Source of the DNA: Brachybacterium muris
Lineage (GTDB): Bacteria > Actinomycetota > Actinomycetes > Actinomycetales > Dermabacteraceae
DNA: 64,000 bases
Reading direction: 5' to 3'
Assembly: GCF_016907455.1 (NCBI RefSeq)
Contig: NZ_JAFBCB010000001.1
Location: 1,736,001 to 1,800,000, forward strand
Part shown: piece by piece, positions 48,006 to 55,960 of the stretch
How positions within the stretch are numbered: position 1 is the stretch's first letter
Layout of the letters: each line of letters opens with the position of its first letter
Made by a program: the position numbers and the translations under genes
Notes under the pieces: generated by a model
What the model was told of the DNA's origin: nothing
What the model saw: only the letters and a program-made list of their open reading frames with translations
Databases searched by the model: none

Positions 48006-49076
48006 TCAGGCTCCCTTGGGGTTCGTGCCACGGCCGGAGCCGCTGCCGCGGTGGCGCGAGTCGCGGTTGCCTCCCGGGCCCACCTCCCAGCGTCCGTAGG
48101 CCTCGACGATGTCGCTGACCAGGCGGTGGCGCACCACGTCCCGCGGGGACAGGCGGCAGAAGGAGATGTCGTCCACCCCGCCGAGGACCTGCTCGACCAC
48201 CCGCAGCCCGCTCTTGGTGGCGCCGGGCAGGTCCACCTGGGTGACGTCGCCGGTGACCACCATCGTGGAGTTGAACCCCAGGCGGGTCAGGAACATCTTC
48301 ATCTGCTCAGGGGTGGTGTTCTGCGCCTCGTCCAGGATGATGAACGCGTCGTTCAGGGTGCGGCCGCGCATGTACGCCAGCGGTGCCACCTCGATGGTCC
48401 CGGCGCCCATCAGCCGCGGGATCGACTCCGGGTCCAGCATGTCGTGCAGGGCGTCGTACAGCGGCCGCAGGTACGGGTCGATCTTCTCGTTCAGCGTGCC
48501 GGGCAGGAAGCCCAGCCGCTCCCCCGCCTCCACGGCGGGCCGGGTGAGGATAATCCGGTTGATCTGCTTGGAAAGCAGCTGCTGGACGGCCATCGCGACG
48601 GCCAGGTAGGTCTTGCCGGTGCCGGCGGGCCCGATCCCGAAGGTGATGGTGGAGGACTCGATGGCCTCGATGTACGACTTCTGCCCCATGGTCTTGGGGC
48701 GGATGGTACGGCCGCGCGAGGACAGGATGGTGCGCGAGAGCACCTGCTCCAGTCGCTCCCCCTGGGCGCGGTCGTCCCCGTAGAGGGCTGCGGCGCGCTG
48801 CACGGCCTCGGCGGTGACGGCCTGCCCGGTGGCGGCCAGCTCGATCAGGGCGCGCACGATGTGCTCGCTGCGGCGCAGCGCCTCCTCGGTGCCGCGCAGG
48901 GTGATCTGGTGGCCACGCACGTGCACGTCGGTGTCGGGCACCTGCTCCTCGAGGGCGGCGAGCGCCTGGTCGTTCTCCCCGAGCACCTGGAAGGGGCTGA
49001 GATGGTCGGGGATCGCCAGGCGGCGTTCGATCACCTCGGGGGTGCGGCCGGGCGTGGGGGTGACGGGGTCGGTCAC
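48006..49076 (-). CDS. phoH: PhoH-like ATPase
   Basis: A 356-residue PhoH-family protein. Walker A is GIGPAGTGKTYLA (about residue 144) and Walker B is AFIILDEAQNTT (about 240). These proteins are linked to RNA metabolism and are almost always next to ybeY, suggesting a shared role. The GTG at 49076 overlaps the stop of the HIT gene. The C-terminus is basic and glycine-rich. Confidence 0.93.
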   Translation of the reverse strand: MTDPVTPTPGRTPEVIERRLAIPDHLSPFQVLGENDQALAALEEQVPDTDVHVRGHQITLRGTEEALRRSEHIVRALIELAATGQAVTAEAVQRAAALYGDDRAQGERLEQVLSRTILSSRGRTIRPKTMGQKSYIEAIESSTITFGIGPAGTGKTYLAVAMAVQQLLSKQINRIILTRPAVEAGERLGFLPGTLNEKIDPYLRPLYDALHDMLDPESIPRLMGAGTIEVAPLAYMRGRTLNDAFIILDEAQNTTPEQMKMFLTRLGFNSTMVVTGDVTQVDLPGATKSGLRVVEQVLGGVDDISFCRLSPRDVVRHRLVSDIVEAYGRWEVGPGGNRDSRHRGSGSGRGTNPKGA

Positions 49077-49435
49077 AGTTCTCCTTCTGCGAGCTCTCCG
49101 CTCGCCAGGACGTGCGCGTGCACGTGGAAGACGGTCTGCCCGGCGCTCTGGCCGGTGTTGAACACGAGACGGAAGTCGCCATCGGCCAACTGCTGGGCCA
49201 GTGAGCCGGCCACGGCCACCACGTGCGCCAGCTGCTCGGGCTGATGGGCGAGCTCTCGCACATCGGCGCGGTGCTCGCGCGGCACCACCAGCACATGCAC
49301 GGGTGCCTGGGGGTTGAGGTCCTTGAAGGCGATCACCTGATCGTCCTCGTGGATGCGCTCGGAGGGGATCTCACCGGCGACGATCTTGCAGAACACGCAG
49401 TCCTCGTCGCGGCGTTCGGCGGCGTCAGCATTCAT
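49073..49435 (-). CDS. HIT-family hydrolase (HINT-like)
   Basis: A 120-residue nucleotide phosphoramidase-type protein with CVFCKIVAGEIPSE at the start and the histidine triad FHVHAHVLA near residue 102. The last histidine motif reads HVHAHV as expected for HINT. Two cysteines (CVFC) may bind zinc. It is the first gene of the HIT-phoH-ybeY-CNNM-era operon and is divergent from the FMN reductase. Confidence 0.92.
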   Translation of the reverse strand: MNADAAERRDEDCVFCKIVAGEIPSERIHEDDQVIAFKDLNPQAPVHVLVVPREHRADVRELAHQPEQLAHVVAVAGSLAQQLADGDFRLVFNTGQSAGQTVFHVHAHVLASGELAEGEL

Positions 49436-49511
49436 GCCGCGAGTCTACGGGAGCGATGCACACCACAGCGGATCGGGGAACACCGCGCAGGCGCGATGTG
49501 TTCCACAGGTC

Positions 49512-50075
49512 ATGACGAAGCTCGGAGTCCTCATCGCCAGCGCCCGTCCTAACCGTGTCGGGGAGCACGTGGCCCGCTGGGTCACCGACACCGTGAAGGA
49601 GCGCTTCGGCGATGCCGAGCACCGCGCGGAGGTCGATCTGATCGACCTGGCCGATGTGACCCTGCCCGCGTTCGACGGGCTCACCAGCCCCAAGGCCGAC
49701 GGCACCAAGACGACCGACCATGCCCGCGCCTGGGGTGAGCGCATCGCCGCCCTGGACGCCCTGATCATCGTCACCCCGGAGTACAACGGCTCCTACCCGG
49801 GTGCGCTGAAGAACGCCATCGACTACCTGTACGAGGAGTGGAGCGGCTTGCCCGTGCTGATGGTGGGATACGGCTGGGGTGCCGGTACCGGCGTGCTCGA
49901 GCTGCTGGAGCGCCTGCTGACCCGTATCGGTGCCGATGTGATGGGCTCGGTGGGTCTCGCGTTCCCCGCGGACCTGTCGCTCGAGGGTGATGTGCACGTG
50001 GGCGAGGAGCCCACCGCTGCTCTTCACGACCGCCTCGAGGCGCTGGAGGCGAAGGCCCTCACCTCCGTCGCCTGA
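49512..50075 (+). CDS. NADPH-dependent FMN reductase family protein
   Basis: A 187-residue flavodoxin-like protein. The start LGVLIASARPNRVGEHVARW binds the flavin phosphate, and the second loop VTPEYNGSYPGALKNAIDYL is the family hallmark (about residues 80-100). It probably reduces quinones or flavins in the cytosol. ATG 49512 is preferred; an upstream extension lacks similarity. Transcription ends at the hairpin at 50093. Confidence 0.9.
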   Translation: MTKLGVLIASARPNRVGEHVARWVTDTVKERFGDAEHRAEVDLIDLADVTLPAFDGLTSPKADGTKTTDHARAWGERIAALDALIIVTPEYNGSYPGALKNAIDYLYEEWSGLPVLMVGYGWGAGTGVLELLERLLTRIGADVMGSVGLAFPADLSLEGDVHVGEEPTAALHDRLEALEAKALTSVA

Positions 50076-50092
50076 TCCCCGGTCTTCCAGGA

Positions 50093-50119
50093 CGGCCCGT
50101 CGGCATTGCCGGCGGGCCG
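50093..50119. terminator. Bidirectional terminator between FMN reductase and rsmE
   Basis: CGGCCCG at 50093-50099 pairs with CGGGCCG at 50113-50119, and an inner CGGC/GCCG continues the stem to a 3-base loop, about 12 pairs in all. Confidence 0.72.
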
Positions 50120-50132
50120 CTTCGCTGTCGGA

Positions 50133-50936
50133 TCAGCCCCAGCGGCCCACCAGGGCACTGAGCACGGCGATCGCCGCCGGTCCAGCGGTGGAGGAGCGCA
50201 GCACCTCCGGTCCCAGCAGCACGCTGCGGGCCCCTGCCTCGCGCAGGGCAGTGAGCTCGTCCTCGGCGATGCCGCCCTCGGGACCGACGATGATCACGAT
50301 CTCGGCGGCCGGCTCACCGGCACCGGACCTCTCCCCTATCGCCCGCAGTTCCTCGGCCAGCGTCATCAGGCCTACGGACTCCTGTTCGTGCAGCACCAGC
50401 ACCAGGGCGCCGCCTGCGGTGCACCGGTGAACGTCCTCGACCAGCTCACCGGTGCTCACCGGTTCGTCGACCACGGGGATGCCGGGGCGGCGGCACTGCT
50501 TCACAGCGGCGCGCACGGTGTTCTCCCAGCGGGTGCGTCCCTTGCGCAGCTTCTCCCCTCGCCACACCGCGACCGAGCGCTGGGCCTGCCAGGGCACCAC
50601 GCGGTCCACACCGAGTTCGGTGGCCGACTCCACTGCCTGCTCGTCGCGCCCTCCGGTGGCCAGGGCCTGCACCAGGGTGAGGCGCGGTGAGCGCTCCACC
50701 GGAGCGGAGGGATCGGCCAGCAGCCGCAGGTCGAGCGCTTCCTTGCGGGCAGTGGTGACCTCCGCGAGCACCTGCCTGCCGGCGGCGTCGGTGAGCAGGA
50801 TCTGCTCCCCGGCCCCGATGCGGGCCACTTTCGCTGCATGGCGGCCCTCCTCGCCATCCAGCGTCAGCTCGGCGCCGACAGCGGACCTGGCCAGAGCGTC
50901 GTCGAGGATCAGGAAGGCGGAGGGGGTGGTGGGCAT
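50133..50936 (-). CDS. rsmE: 16S rRNA (uracil-1498-N3)-methyltransferase
   Basis: A 267-residue SPOUT methyltransferase acting on 16S rRNA. The knot region is clear: IVIIVGPEGGIAEDEL (about residue 206) and VLLGPEVLRSSTAGPAAI (about 234), which bind S-adenosylmethionine. The N-terminal PUA-like domain has DGEEGRHAAKVARIGAGE. It follows dnaJ by 41 bp in the conserved hrcA-dnaJ-rsmE order. Confidence 0.94.
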   Translation of the reverse strand: MPTTPSAFLILDDALARSAVGAELTLDGEEGRHAAKVARIGAGEQILLTDAAGRQVLAEVTTARKEALDLRLLADPSAPVERSPRLTLVQALATGGRDEQAVESATELGVDRVVPWQAQRSVAVWRGEKLRKGRTRWENTVRAAVKQCRRPGIPVVDEPVSTGELVEDVHRCTAGGALVLVLHEQESVGLMTLAEELRAIGERSGAGEPAAEIVIIVGPEGGIAEDELTALREAGARSVLLGPEVLRSSTAGPAAIAVLSALVGRWG

Positions 50937-50977
50937 GAGGGGTCTCGCTTCCCGGGGACGCGCGGTTCAGGCAGGGG

Positions 50978-52099
50978 TCAGAGGTCGCGCAGGCGCTCGC
51001 GGAGCTTGGCGAAGGGGCCCTGTCCGTTTCGGCGGGTGGCCTCGTCACCGCGGATGCGGGCGAACTGCTCCAGCAGGTCGCGCTCCTCGTCGGTCAGGGA
51101 GGTGGGGATGTCCACGTCCAGCACCACCCGGATGTCACCGCGTCGCTCGCGACGCAGCGGGGTGACGCCCAGACCCTTCAGGGTGATCTCCTCGCCGGGC
51201 TGAGCGCCGGGACGGATGTCCAGCTCCTGGACCCCGTCGAAAGTTTCCAGGGGCACCGTGGCACCGAGGGCGGCGGAGGTCATCGGCACCTCGACCGTGG
51301 TGACCAGGTCCTCGCCGTCACGCACGAAGGTGTCGTGCTCGGCCACGCTGAGCTCGACGAAGAGGTCGCCGGCCGGTCCGCCGGCCTCACCGACCTCGCC
51401 CTCGCCACGCAGCTGGATGCGGGTCCCGTTCTCCACGCCGGAGGGGATGCGCACGGTGACGTCGCGCTCGGTGGTGACACGGCCATGGCCGGAGCAGGCG
51501 GTGCAGGGGGACTCGATCACGTCGCCGTGGCCCTCGCAGGTGGGGCAGGGGGCCATGGTGACCATCTGGCCCAGCAGTGACTGGGCCACGCGCTGCACGT
51601 GCCCGGAGCCGCCACAGGCGGTGCAGCGGGTGGGGCTGGTGCCGGGCTCACAGCACGAGCCGTTGCAGCGCTCGCAGCGGCCCGCCGTGCGGAAGCGGAT
51701 CTCCTTCTCGGTCCCGAACACCACGTCGCGCAGCTCGATGCCCACGCGACGCAGCACGTCGCTGCCGCGACGCTGGCGCGGGACGGGGCCCTGCCCGCGG
51801 CCACCGCGCATGCCGGCGGCGCCGGCGAACATGTCGAAGATGTCGTTGAAGTCGAAGCCTGCACCGCCCCCGGGGAAGCCGCCCATGCCGGGGCCGCCGC
51901 CCATGTCGTACTGGCGGCGCTTGTCGGCGTGGGACAGGGTCTCGTAGGCCTGGGAGACCTTCTTGAACTTCTCGGCGGCCTCGGGATCGGGGTTGACGTC
52001 CGGGTGCAGGGTGCGGGCCAGCTTGCGGTACGCCTTCTTGATCTCCTCGGTGGAGGCGTCGCGGGAGACGCCGAGCAGGTCGTAGTAGTCCTCGTTCAC
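50978..52099 (-). CDS. dnaJ: Chaperone DnaJ (hrcA-linked paralogue)
   Basis: A 373-residue Hsp40. The J domain starts [13 protein letters not shown] with the HPD motif in TLHPDVNPD (about residue 33), then a Gly/Phe region, four zinc motifs and the C-terminal substrate domain. The first zinc motif reads CERCNGSC instead of CxxCxGxG, so its last glycine is a cysteine; the other three ([24 protein letters not shown]) are standard. It follows hrcA and should be under CIRCE/HrcA control. Confidence 0.94.
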   Translation of the reverse strand: MNEDYYDLLGVSRDASTEEIKKAYRKLARTLHPDVNPDPEAAEKFKKVSQAYETLSHADKRRQYDMGGGPGMGGFPGGGAGFDFNDIFDMFAGAAGMRGGRGQGPVPRQRRGSDVLRRVGIELRDVVFGTEKEIRFRTAGRCERCNGSCCEPGTSPTRCTACGGSGHVQRVAQSLLGQMVTMAPCPTCEGHGDVIESPCTACSGHGRVTTERDVTVRIPSGVENGTRIQLRGEGEVGEAGGPAGDLFVELSVAEHDTFVRDGEDLVTTVEVPMTSAALGATVPLETFDGVQELDIRPGAQPGEEITLKGLGVTPLRRERRGDIRVVLDVDIPTSLTDEERDLLEQFARIRGDEATRRNGQGPFAKLRERLRDL

Positions 52100-52171
52100 G
52101 GTGCGGAGTCCTTCAGGGGAGACGGTGGTGTCGGGGGCACGGGCCCGGGTGCTGCCGGGCGCGGCGCCGGG

Positions 52172-53182
52172 TCATTCGAGGTAGCGGGACACGTAGCGGG
52201 CGATGGCCTGCACGGTCGAGATACCGGTGACGTAGTCCATGCGGGTGGGGCCCAGGATGGCCAGGTGGGAGCCGGCGCCGTACCCGGCACCGACCACGGC
52301 GGCCTGGGTGAAGGCCTCGGTCTGCAGCTCGGATCCGATGCGCACCTCGACCGAGCCGGGCTGGGCGTGCATCTCGGTGAACAGGCGCAGTAGCACCAGT
52401 TGCTCCTCGAGCACGTCCAGCAGGGGCTCCACGTCGCGTGCGAAGTCCTCGGCGGAGCGGGCGATGTTGGCGGTGCCGGCCATCATGATGCGGTCCTCCG
52501 CGCGGGAGGCCGCCAGGATCGTGAGTGCCGAGGCCACTTCCGCCACGCTGGCCTGCTCGCTGGGCGGCTGCGCGTCGATCAGATCGACGAGGGCCCGCTC
52601 GACGTCGGTCACCTCGCGCCCTGACACGGCCCGGTTCAGCTGGTCGCGCAGCCCCTCGTAGAAGGCGGCGTCGCGCGCCGCGAGCAGGGGCACGGTGCGC
52701 TGGTCCACCCGGCCGGACTCGGTGATCAGCACCACCAGCAGCAGGGCATCGGCGACCTTCACCAGTTCGACGTGGCGGATGCGGGCCTGCTTGCGGGCGG
52801 GGTACTGGACCATCGCCACCTGGTGGGTGGTCTGGGCCAGCAGCCGCACGGTGCGCAGCAGCAGCTCCTCGACGTCACCGGCATCCTCCAGGAACGCCTG
52901 GATGGCGCGCCGCTCGGAGGTTGACAGCGGCTTGACGGTGGCCACGTGGTCCACGAAGGCGCGGTAGCCCTTGTCGGTGGGCACGCGGCCCGCGGAGGTG
53001 TGGGGCTGGGTGATCAGCCCTTCCTCCTCCAGCACTGACATGTCGTTGCGCACGGTGGCGGCGGATACCCCGAGGTCGTGGCGGTCCAGCAGGGACTTCG
53101 AGCCCACGGGCTCGCGGGTGGACACGTAGTCCTCGACGATGGCGCCGAGGATCTGCAGCTTCCGACTGTCCGTCGCTCTCAC
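52172..53182 (-). CDS. hrcA: Heat-inducible transcription repressor HrcA
   Basis: HrcA represses chaperone genes by binding CIRCE. The 336-residue product has an N-terminal winged helix (SRKLQILGAIVEDYV, LGVSAATVRNDMSVLEEEGLI) and the family's GAF-like core. The GTG at 53182 is the natural start. A CIRCE element lies 55 bp upstream, so hrcA and dnaJ are self-controlled. Conserved downstream neighbours are dnaJ and rsmE. Confidence 0.95.
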   Translation of the reverse strand: MRATDSRKLQILGAIVEDYVSTREPVGSKSLLDRHDLGVSAATVRNDMSVLEEEGLITQPHTSAGRVPTDKGYRAFVDHVATVKPLSTSERRAIQAFLEDAGDVEELLLRTVRLLAQTTHQVAMVQYPARKQARIRHVELVKVADALLLVVLITESGRVDQRTVPLLAARDAAFYEGLRDQLNRAVSGREVTDVERALVDLIDAQPPSEQASVAEVASALTILAASRAEDRIMMAGTANIARSAEDFARDVEPLLDVLEEQLVLLRLFTEMHAQPGSVEVRIGSELQTEAFTQAAVVGAGYGAGSHLAILGPTRMDYVTGISTVQAIARYVSRYLE

Positions 53183-53236
53183 CTCCTGCAGGGACCGGTA
53201 GGGGGATGCTCGGGCGGGCGCGCCCGACTCCCAGGA

Positions 53237-53263
53237 TTAGCACTTGGGCTTGCCGAGTGCCAA
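53237..53263. promoter_or_regulatory. CIRCE element (HrcA operator)
   Basis: TTAGCACTT, nine bases, GAGTGCCAA. This matches the consensus TTAGCACTC-N9-GAGTGCTAA at 16 of 18 positions and lies just upstream of hrcA. Confidence 0.93.
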
Positions 53264-53437
53264 TCCTACGCTCCCGTCACCGGAGCGCACGGGGTGCGCC
53301 GGGAGGTGTTCGCCACGGGCCGAGCAGGCCGGGGCGGCGGTGACGGCCGGGGGCCGGATGGGCTGTGGCGACGACGACATGCACCCGCTGGGTGGCGCTC
53401 CCCGGTGGGTCCACCGCCCCGATGTACCGTGTGGGCC

Positions 53438-54322
53438 GTGTCCGACCGTGCTTCCCGTCCCGCCGACCGCTACGGCCGCGACGTGCTCTCCTCCGCTCCC
53501 CCCTCGCACCATCGCCGCCGCCCGGTGGCGCGCGAGGTCCTGGCCCAGCGGGACCTGGTGGTCGAGGACGCCGCCACCGGTTTCACCGGCGCCATCACCC
53601 GGGTGGAGAAGGCCGGTGGCGTGCACGTGGTGGAGCTGGAGGACGGCCGAGGGCGCCGCCGCGGGTTCCCCCTGGGCCCCGGATTCATGATCGACGGCAA
53701 GCCGGTGGTGCTCACCCTGCCGCAGCGCCGCGCGGAGCCGTCGGGCCCCAAGCGCTCCGCGAGCGGCTCCGTGTACGTCGAGGGGGCGAAGGCGCGCACC
53801 GCACGCGCTTCCCGCATCTGGGTGGAGGGGAAGCACGACGCCGAGCTGGTGCAGAAGGTGTGGGGCCACGACCTGCGCATCGAGGGCGTGGTGGTGGAGA
53901 TGCTGGACGGTGCCGACAATCTGGTGGAGCGGGTGCAGGACTTCGCTCCCGGTCCTGGCCGCCGCCTGGGGGTGCTGGTGGACCACCTGGTGCCCGGGTC
54001 CAAGGAGTCGCGGATCGCCGAGCAGGTGATGCGCCTGCCGGGCGCCCGCGGCAACGTGGCGGTGCTCGGTCACCCTTATGTGGACGTGTGGCAGGCGGTC
54101 CGCCCGGCCCGGGTGGGGCTGAAGGCTTGGCCCCACGTGCCTCGCGGCACCGACATCAAGGTGGGCACCCTGGCGGCTCTTGGCTGGCCCCACCGGGACC
54201 AGGCCGACATCGCCGAGGGATGGCAGCGGATCCTGGCGACGGTGAGGTCCTACGCGGATGTGGAGCCCACGCTGTCGGGCCGCATCGAGGAGCTCATCGA
54301 CTGGGTGACGGTCGAGGGCTGA
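53438..54322 (+). CDS. DUF3097 domain protein with TOPRIM-like motifs
   Basis: A roughly 294-residue actinobacterial protein of unknown function. The N-terminal third looks like a small beta domain (DAATGFTGAITRVEKAGGVHVVELEDGRG in pieces). The rest begins RIWVEGKHDAELVQKVWG (about residue 127) and continues LGVLVDHLVPGSKE (about 178), which resembles the acidic metal site of TOPRIM proteins such as RNase M5. The start is uncertain: GTG 53438 is the best fit but has no clear ribosome binding site. It is divergent from hrcA. Confidence 0.82.
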   Translation: MSDRASRPADRYGRDVLSSAPPSHHRRRPVAREVLAQRDLVVEDAATGFTGAITRVEKAGGVHVVELEDGRGRRRGFPLGPGFMIDGKPVVLTLPQRRAEPSGPKRSASGSVYVEGAKARTARASRIWVEGKHDAELVQKVWGHDLRIEGVVVEMLDGADNLVERVQDFAPGPGRRLGVLVDHLVPGSKESRIAEQVMRLPGARGNVAVLGHPYVDVWQAVRPARVGLKAWPHVPRGTDIKVGTLAALGWPHRDQADIAEGWQRILATVRSYADVEPTLSGRIEELIDWVTVEG

Positions 54323-54469
54323 GGGCCCATCGAGGAGGGCCGGGTGTTATCCCCCGGCGGGTTCGGAGGCGCGCCGCAGGGACCGATCCAGGTGCTCTCG
54401 CTAGGCTGGAGGCATCCGACCACGACGCAGGCTGCCATCCGGTCCCGCGTCACCATCGAGAGGGGAACC

Positions 54470-55381
54470 ATGAACGAGCAGTCGCATCCCTACGATCCCT
54501 ACCGCAACGAGCCGGGTCAGCCCGGCGCAGATGATCAGCGCGGCGCCTTCGACGGCGCACCTGCGCAGCCGGCGGACGACGTCACCGCCGATCCGTACTC
54601 GAGCCCCGCCCACGACGCCACGGCTCTGGACGGCGCACCCGCTGAGCCGGCCGATGACCGCACCGGTGATCCGGCCGCCGCGCATCCCCATGACCCCTAC
54701 GTCTATCAGGCGGGTCAGCAGCAGTCGGCCGATCCGTACGCGGCTCCCGCAGCCGGCGGTGCCGCCGCAGGTGCAGGTGCTGCCTACGGCGCGCCGCAGG
54801 GCTCCGGCCCCGCAGGCCAGCAGCCCGATCACGCGGGGCAGCAGCCCGGCTATGCCGGGCAGCAGGGTGCCGGTCATGGGTATCAGCAGGGGGCCGGGTA
54901 CGGCGGTCAGCAGGGCCCGGCGTACGGCGCCCAGGGTGCGCAGAACGGCAATGTACCGCCGGCGGGCATCAAGGGCGTGTACGAAGGACCGCTGTCCGGA
55001 CAGCCCACCTCGGACTCCGACTCCCGCCTGTGGTCGATGCTCTCGCACCTCTCCGTGGTGCTGGGCCACCTCTTCAGCTGGGGCTTCCTGGGCTGGGTGG
55101 GTCCGCTGATCATCTTCCTGGTGTACAAGGACCGTGACCGGTTCATCCGGTACAACGCCGCCGAGGCCCTCAACGGCGCCATCGCCGTGGTGATCTGCCA
55201 GGTGGTGCTCTCCGTGGTGCTCGGCATCTTCGGGGTGATCACCCTGGGCTTCGGCTTCGCGATCTTCCCGCTGGTGGGCGTCCCCGCCCTGGTCCAGCTG
55301 ATCTTCTCGATCATCGGGGCCGTGAAGGCGAACCAGGGCACGTGGTGGAACTACCCGGTCAACATCCGCCTGGTGAAGTGA
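54470..55381 (+). CDS. DUF4870 membrane protein with a Gly/Gln/Tyr-rich N-terminus
   Basis: A 303-residue protein. Residues 1-175 are low-complexity, full of Q, G, A, Y, P and D with repeats such as GQQPGYAGQQ, GYQQGAGYGGQQG and DGAPAxPADD. Residues about 185-300 form a DUF4870 domain with three to four helices (RLWSMLSHLSVVLGHLF, VYKDRDRFIRYNAAEALN). The disordered region probably faces the cytosol; its function is unknown. GAGAGGGGAA lies before the ATG at 54470. A terminator follows. Confidence 0.87.
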   Translation: MNEQSHPYDPYRNEPGQPGADDQRGAFDGAPAQPADDVTADPYSSPAHDATALDGAPAEPADDRTGDPAAAHPHDPYVYQAGQQQSADPYAAPAAGGAAAGAGAAYGAPQGSGPAGQQPDHAGQQPGYAGQQGAGHGYQQGAGYGGQQGPAYGAQGAQNGNVPPAGIKGVYEGPLSGQPTSDSDSRLWSMLSHLSVVLGHLFSWGFLGWVGPLIIFLVYKDRDRFIRYNAAEALNGAIAVVICQVVLSVVLGIFGVITLGFGFAIFPLVGVPALVQLIFSIIGAVKANQGTWWNYPVNIRLVK

Positions 55382-55412
55382 GCACCCCTCACCCCGCATA
55401 GCGTCAGCCGCT

Positions 55413-55445
55413 CCACCCCCGTCGGCACTGCGCCGTCGGGGGTGG
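55413..55445. terminator. Bidirectional terminator between DUF4870 gene and hemW 3' end
   Basis: CCACCCCCG at 55413-55421 pairs with CGGGGGTGG at 55437-55445, with an inner CGGC/GCCG pair of four bases across one T-T mismatch. Confidence 0.72.
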
Positions 55446-55478
55446 TTGCTCACCGGGCACTGTCCGCTGGGGCCGGCC

Positions 55479-55798
55479 TCAGAGCACGAGGTCGCGGATC
55501 ACCGCATCGGCCAGCAGCCGGCCCGAGCGGGTGAGCACGGCACGGCCCTGGGCCAGTGCCTCGGGCTCGAGGTGGCCGCGGTCGCGGTGCACCTCCAGCA
55601 TCGGTCTCTGGGACTGCGGGACCACGGCCACGTCCAGTCCGTCGATGATGCGCAGCTCCAGCATGATGCGTTCCATCTGCCGGGCCTCGGCGTCCACCAG
55701 TTCGGACTCTGCCACCGGCAGCGTCTGCTGGGCGAGCTGGGCCGCGTACCGGCTGGGGTGCTTCACGTTCCAAGAGCGCCGCCCGTCCCGGTGGCGGT
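55479..55798 (-). pseudogene. hemW: hemW, C-terminal fragment cut off by IS copy 2
   Basis: The reading frame encodes HRDGRRSWNVKHPSRYAAQL onward to a stop at 55479, the HemW C-terminal domain (about 105 residues). It has lost its promoter and start. Joined to the fragment at 58380-59222 after removing the IS and one 5-bp duplication (GCGGT), it gives one uninterrupted frame of 385 residues, the normal length for HemW. Expression could only begin inside the fragment or from the IS, so this part is almost surely non-functional. Confidence 0.93.
55794..55798. repeat. Target site duplication, IS copy 2 (left)
   Basis: GCGGT adjoins the left end of copy 2 and is repeated at 58380-58384 on the right. 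Five bases here against seven at copy 1 is a small difference in stagger. Confidence 0.82.
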
Positions 55799-55911
55799 TG
55801 AATATTCGCCTCGCTGGGGTCCGCTGATCGAGGGTTCGGGTGCCACGTCGCTGCCGTAGCGGTGGCGTCGTTCGGGACCACCAGTGGTGTCGTTGGGGCC
55901 GCTCTGTCTAC

Positions 55912-55952
55912 GCTCCTTCCGCCGTGTGTATAGGGCACGCGGCGGAAGGAGC
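55912..55952 (+). promoter_or_regulatory. Hairpin hiding the istA ribosome binding site (copy 2)
   Basis: The arms 55912-55928 and 55936-55952 pair at 16 of 17 positions around a 7-base loop. The right arm contains the AGGAG ribosome binding site of istA, eight bases before its ATG. In a transcript entering from outside the element the hairpin would form and block translation, whereas a message starting inside the left arm would escape, a control known in other insertion sequences. Confidence 0.68.
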
Positions 55953-55960
55953 AATCTGGA

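Noticed and set aside
54720..54960. Possible CRISPR-like or satellite repeat
   Set aside because: The repeats are imperfect, in frame and encode Gln/Gly/Tyr-rich protein; there are no spacers of even length.
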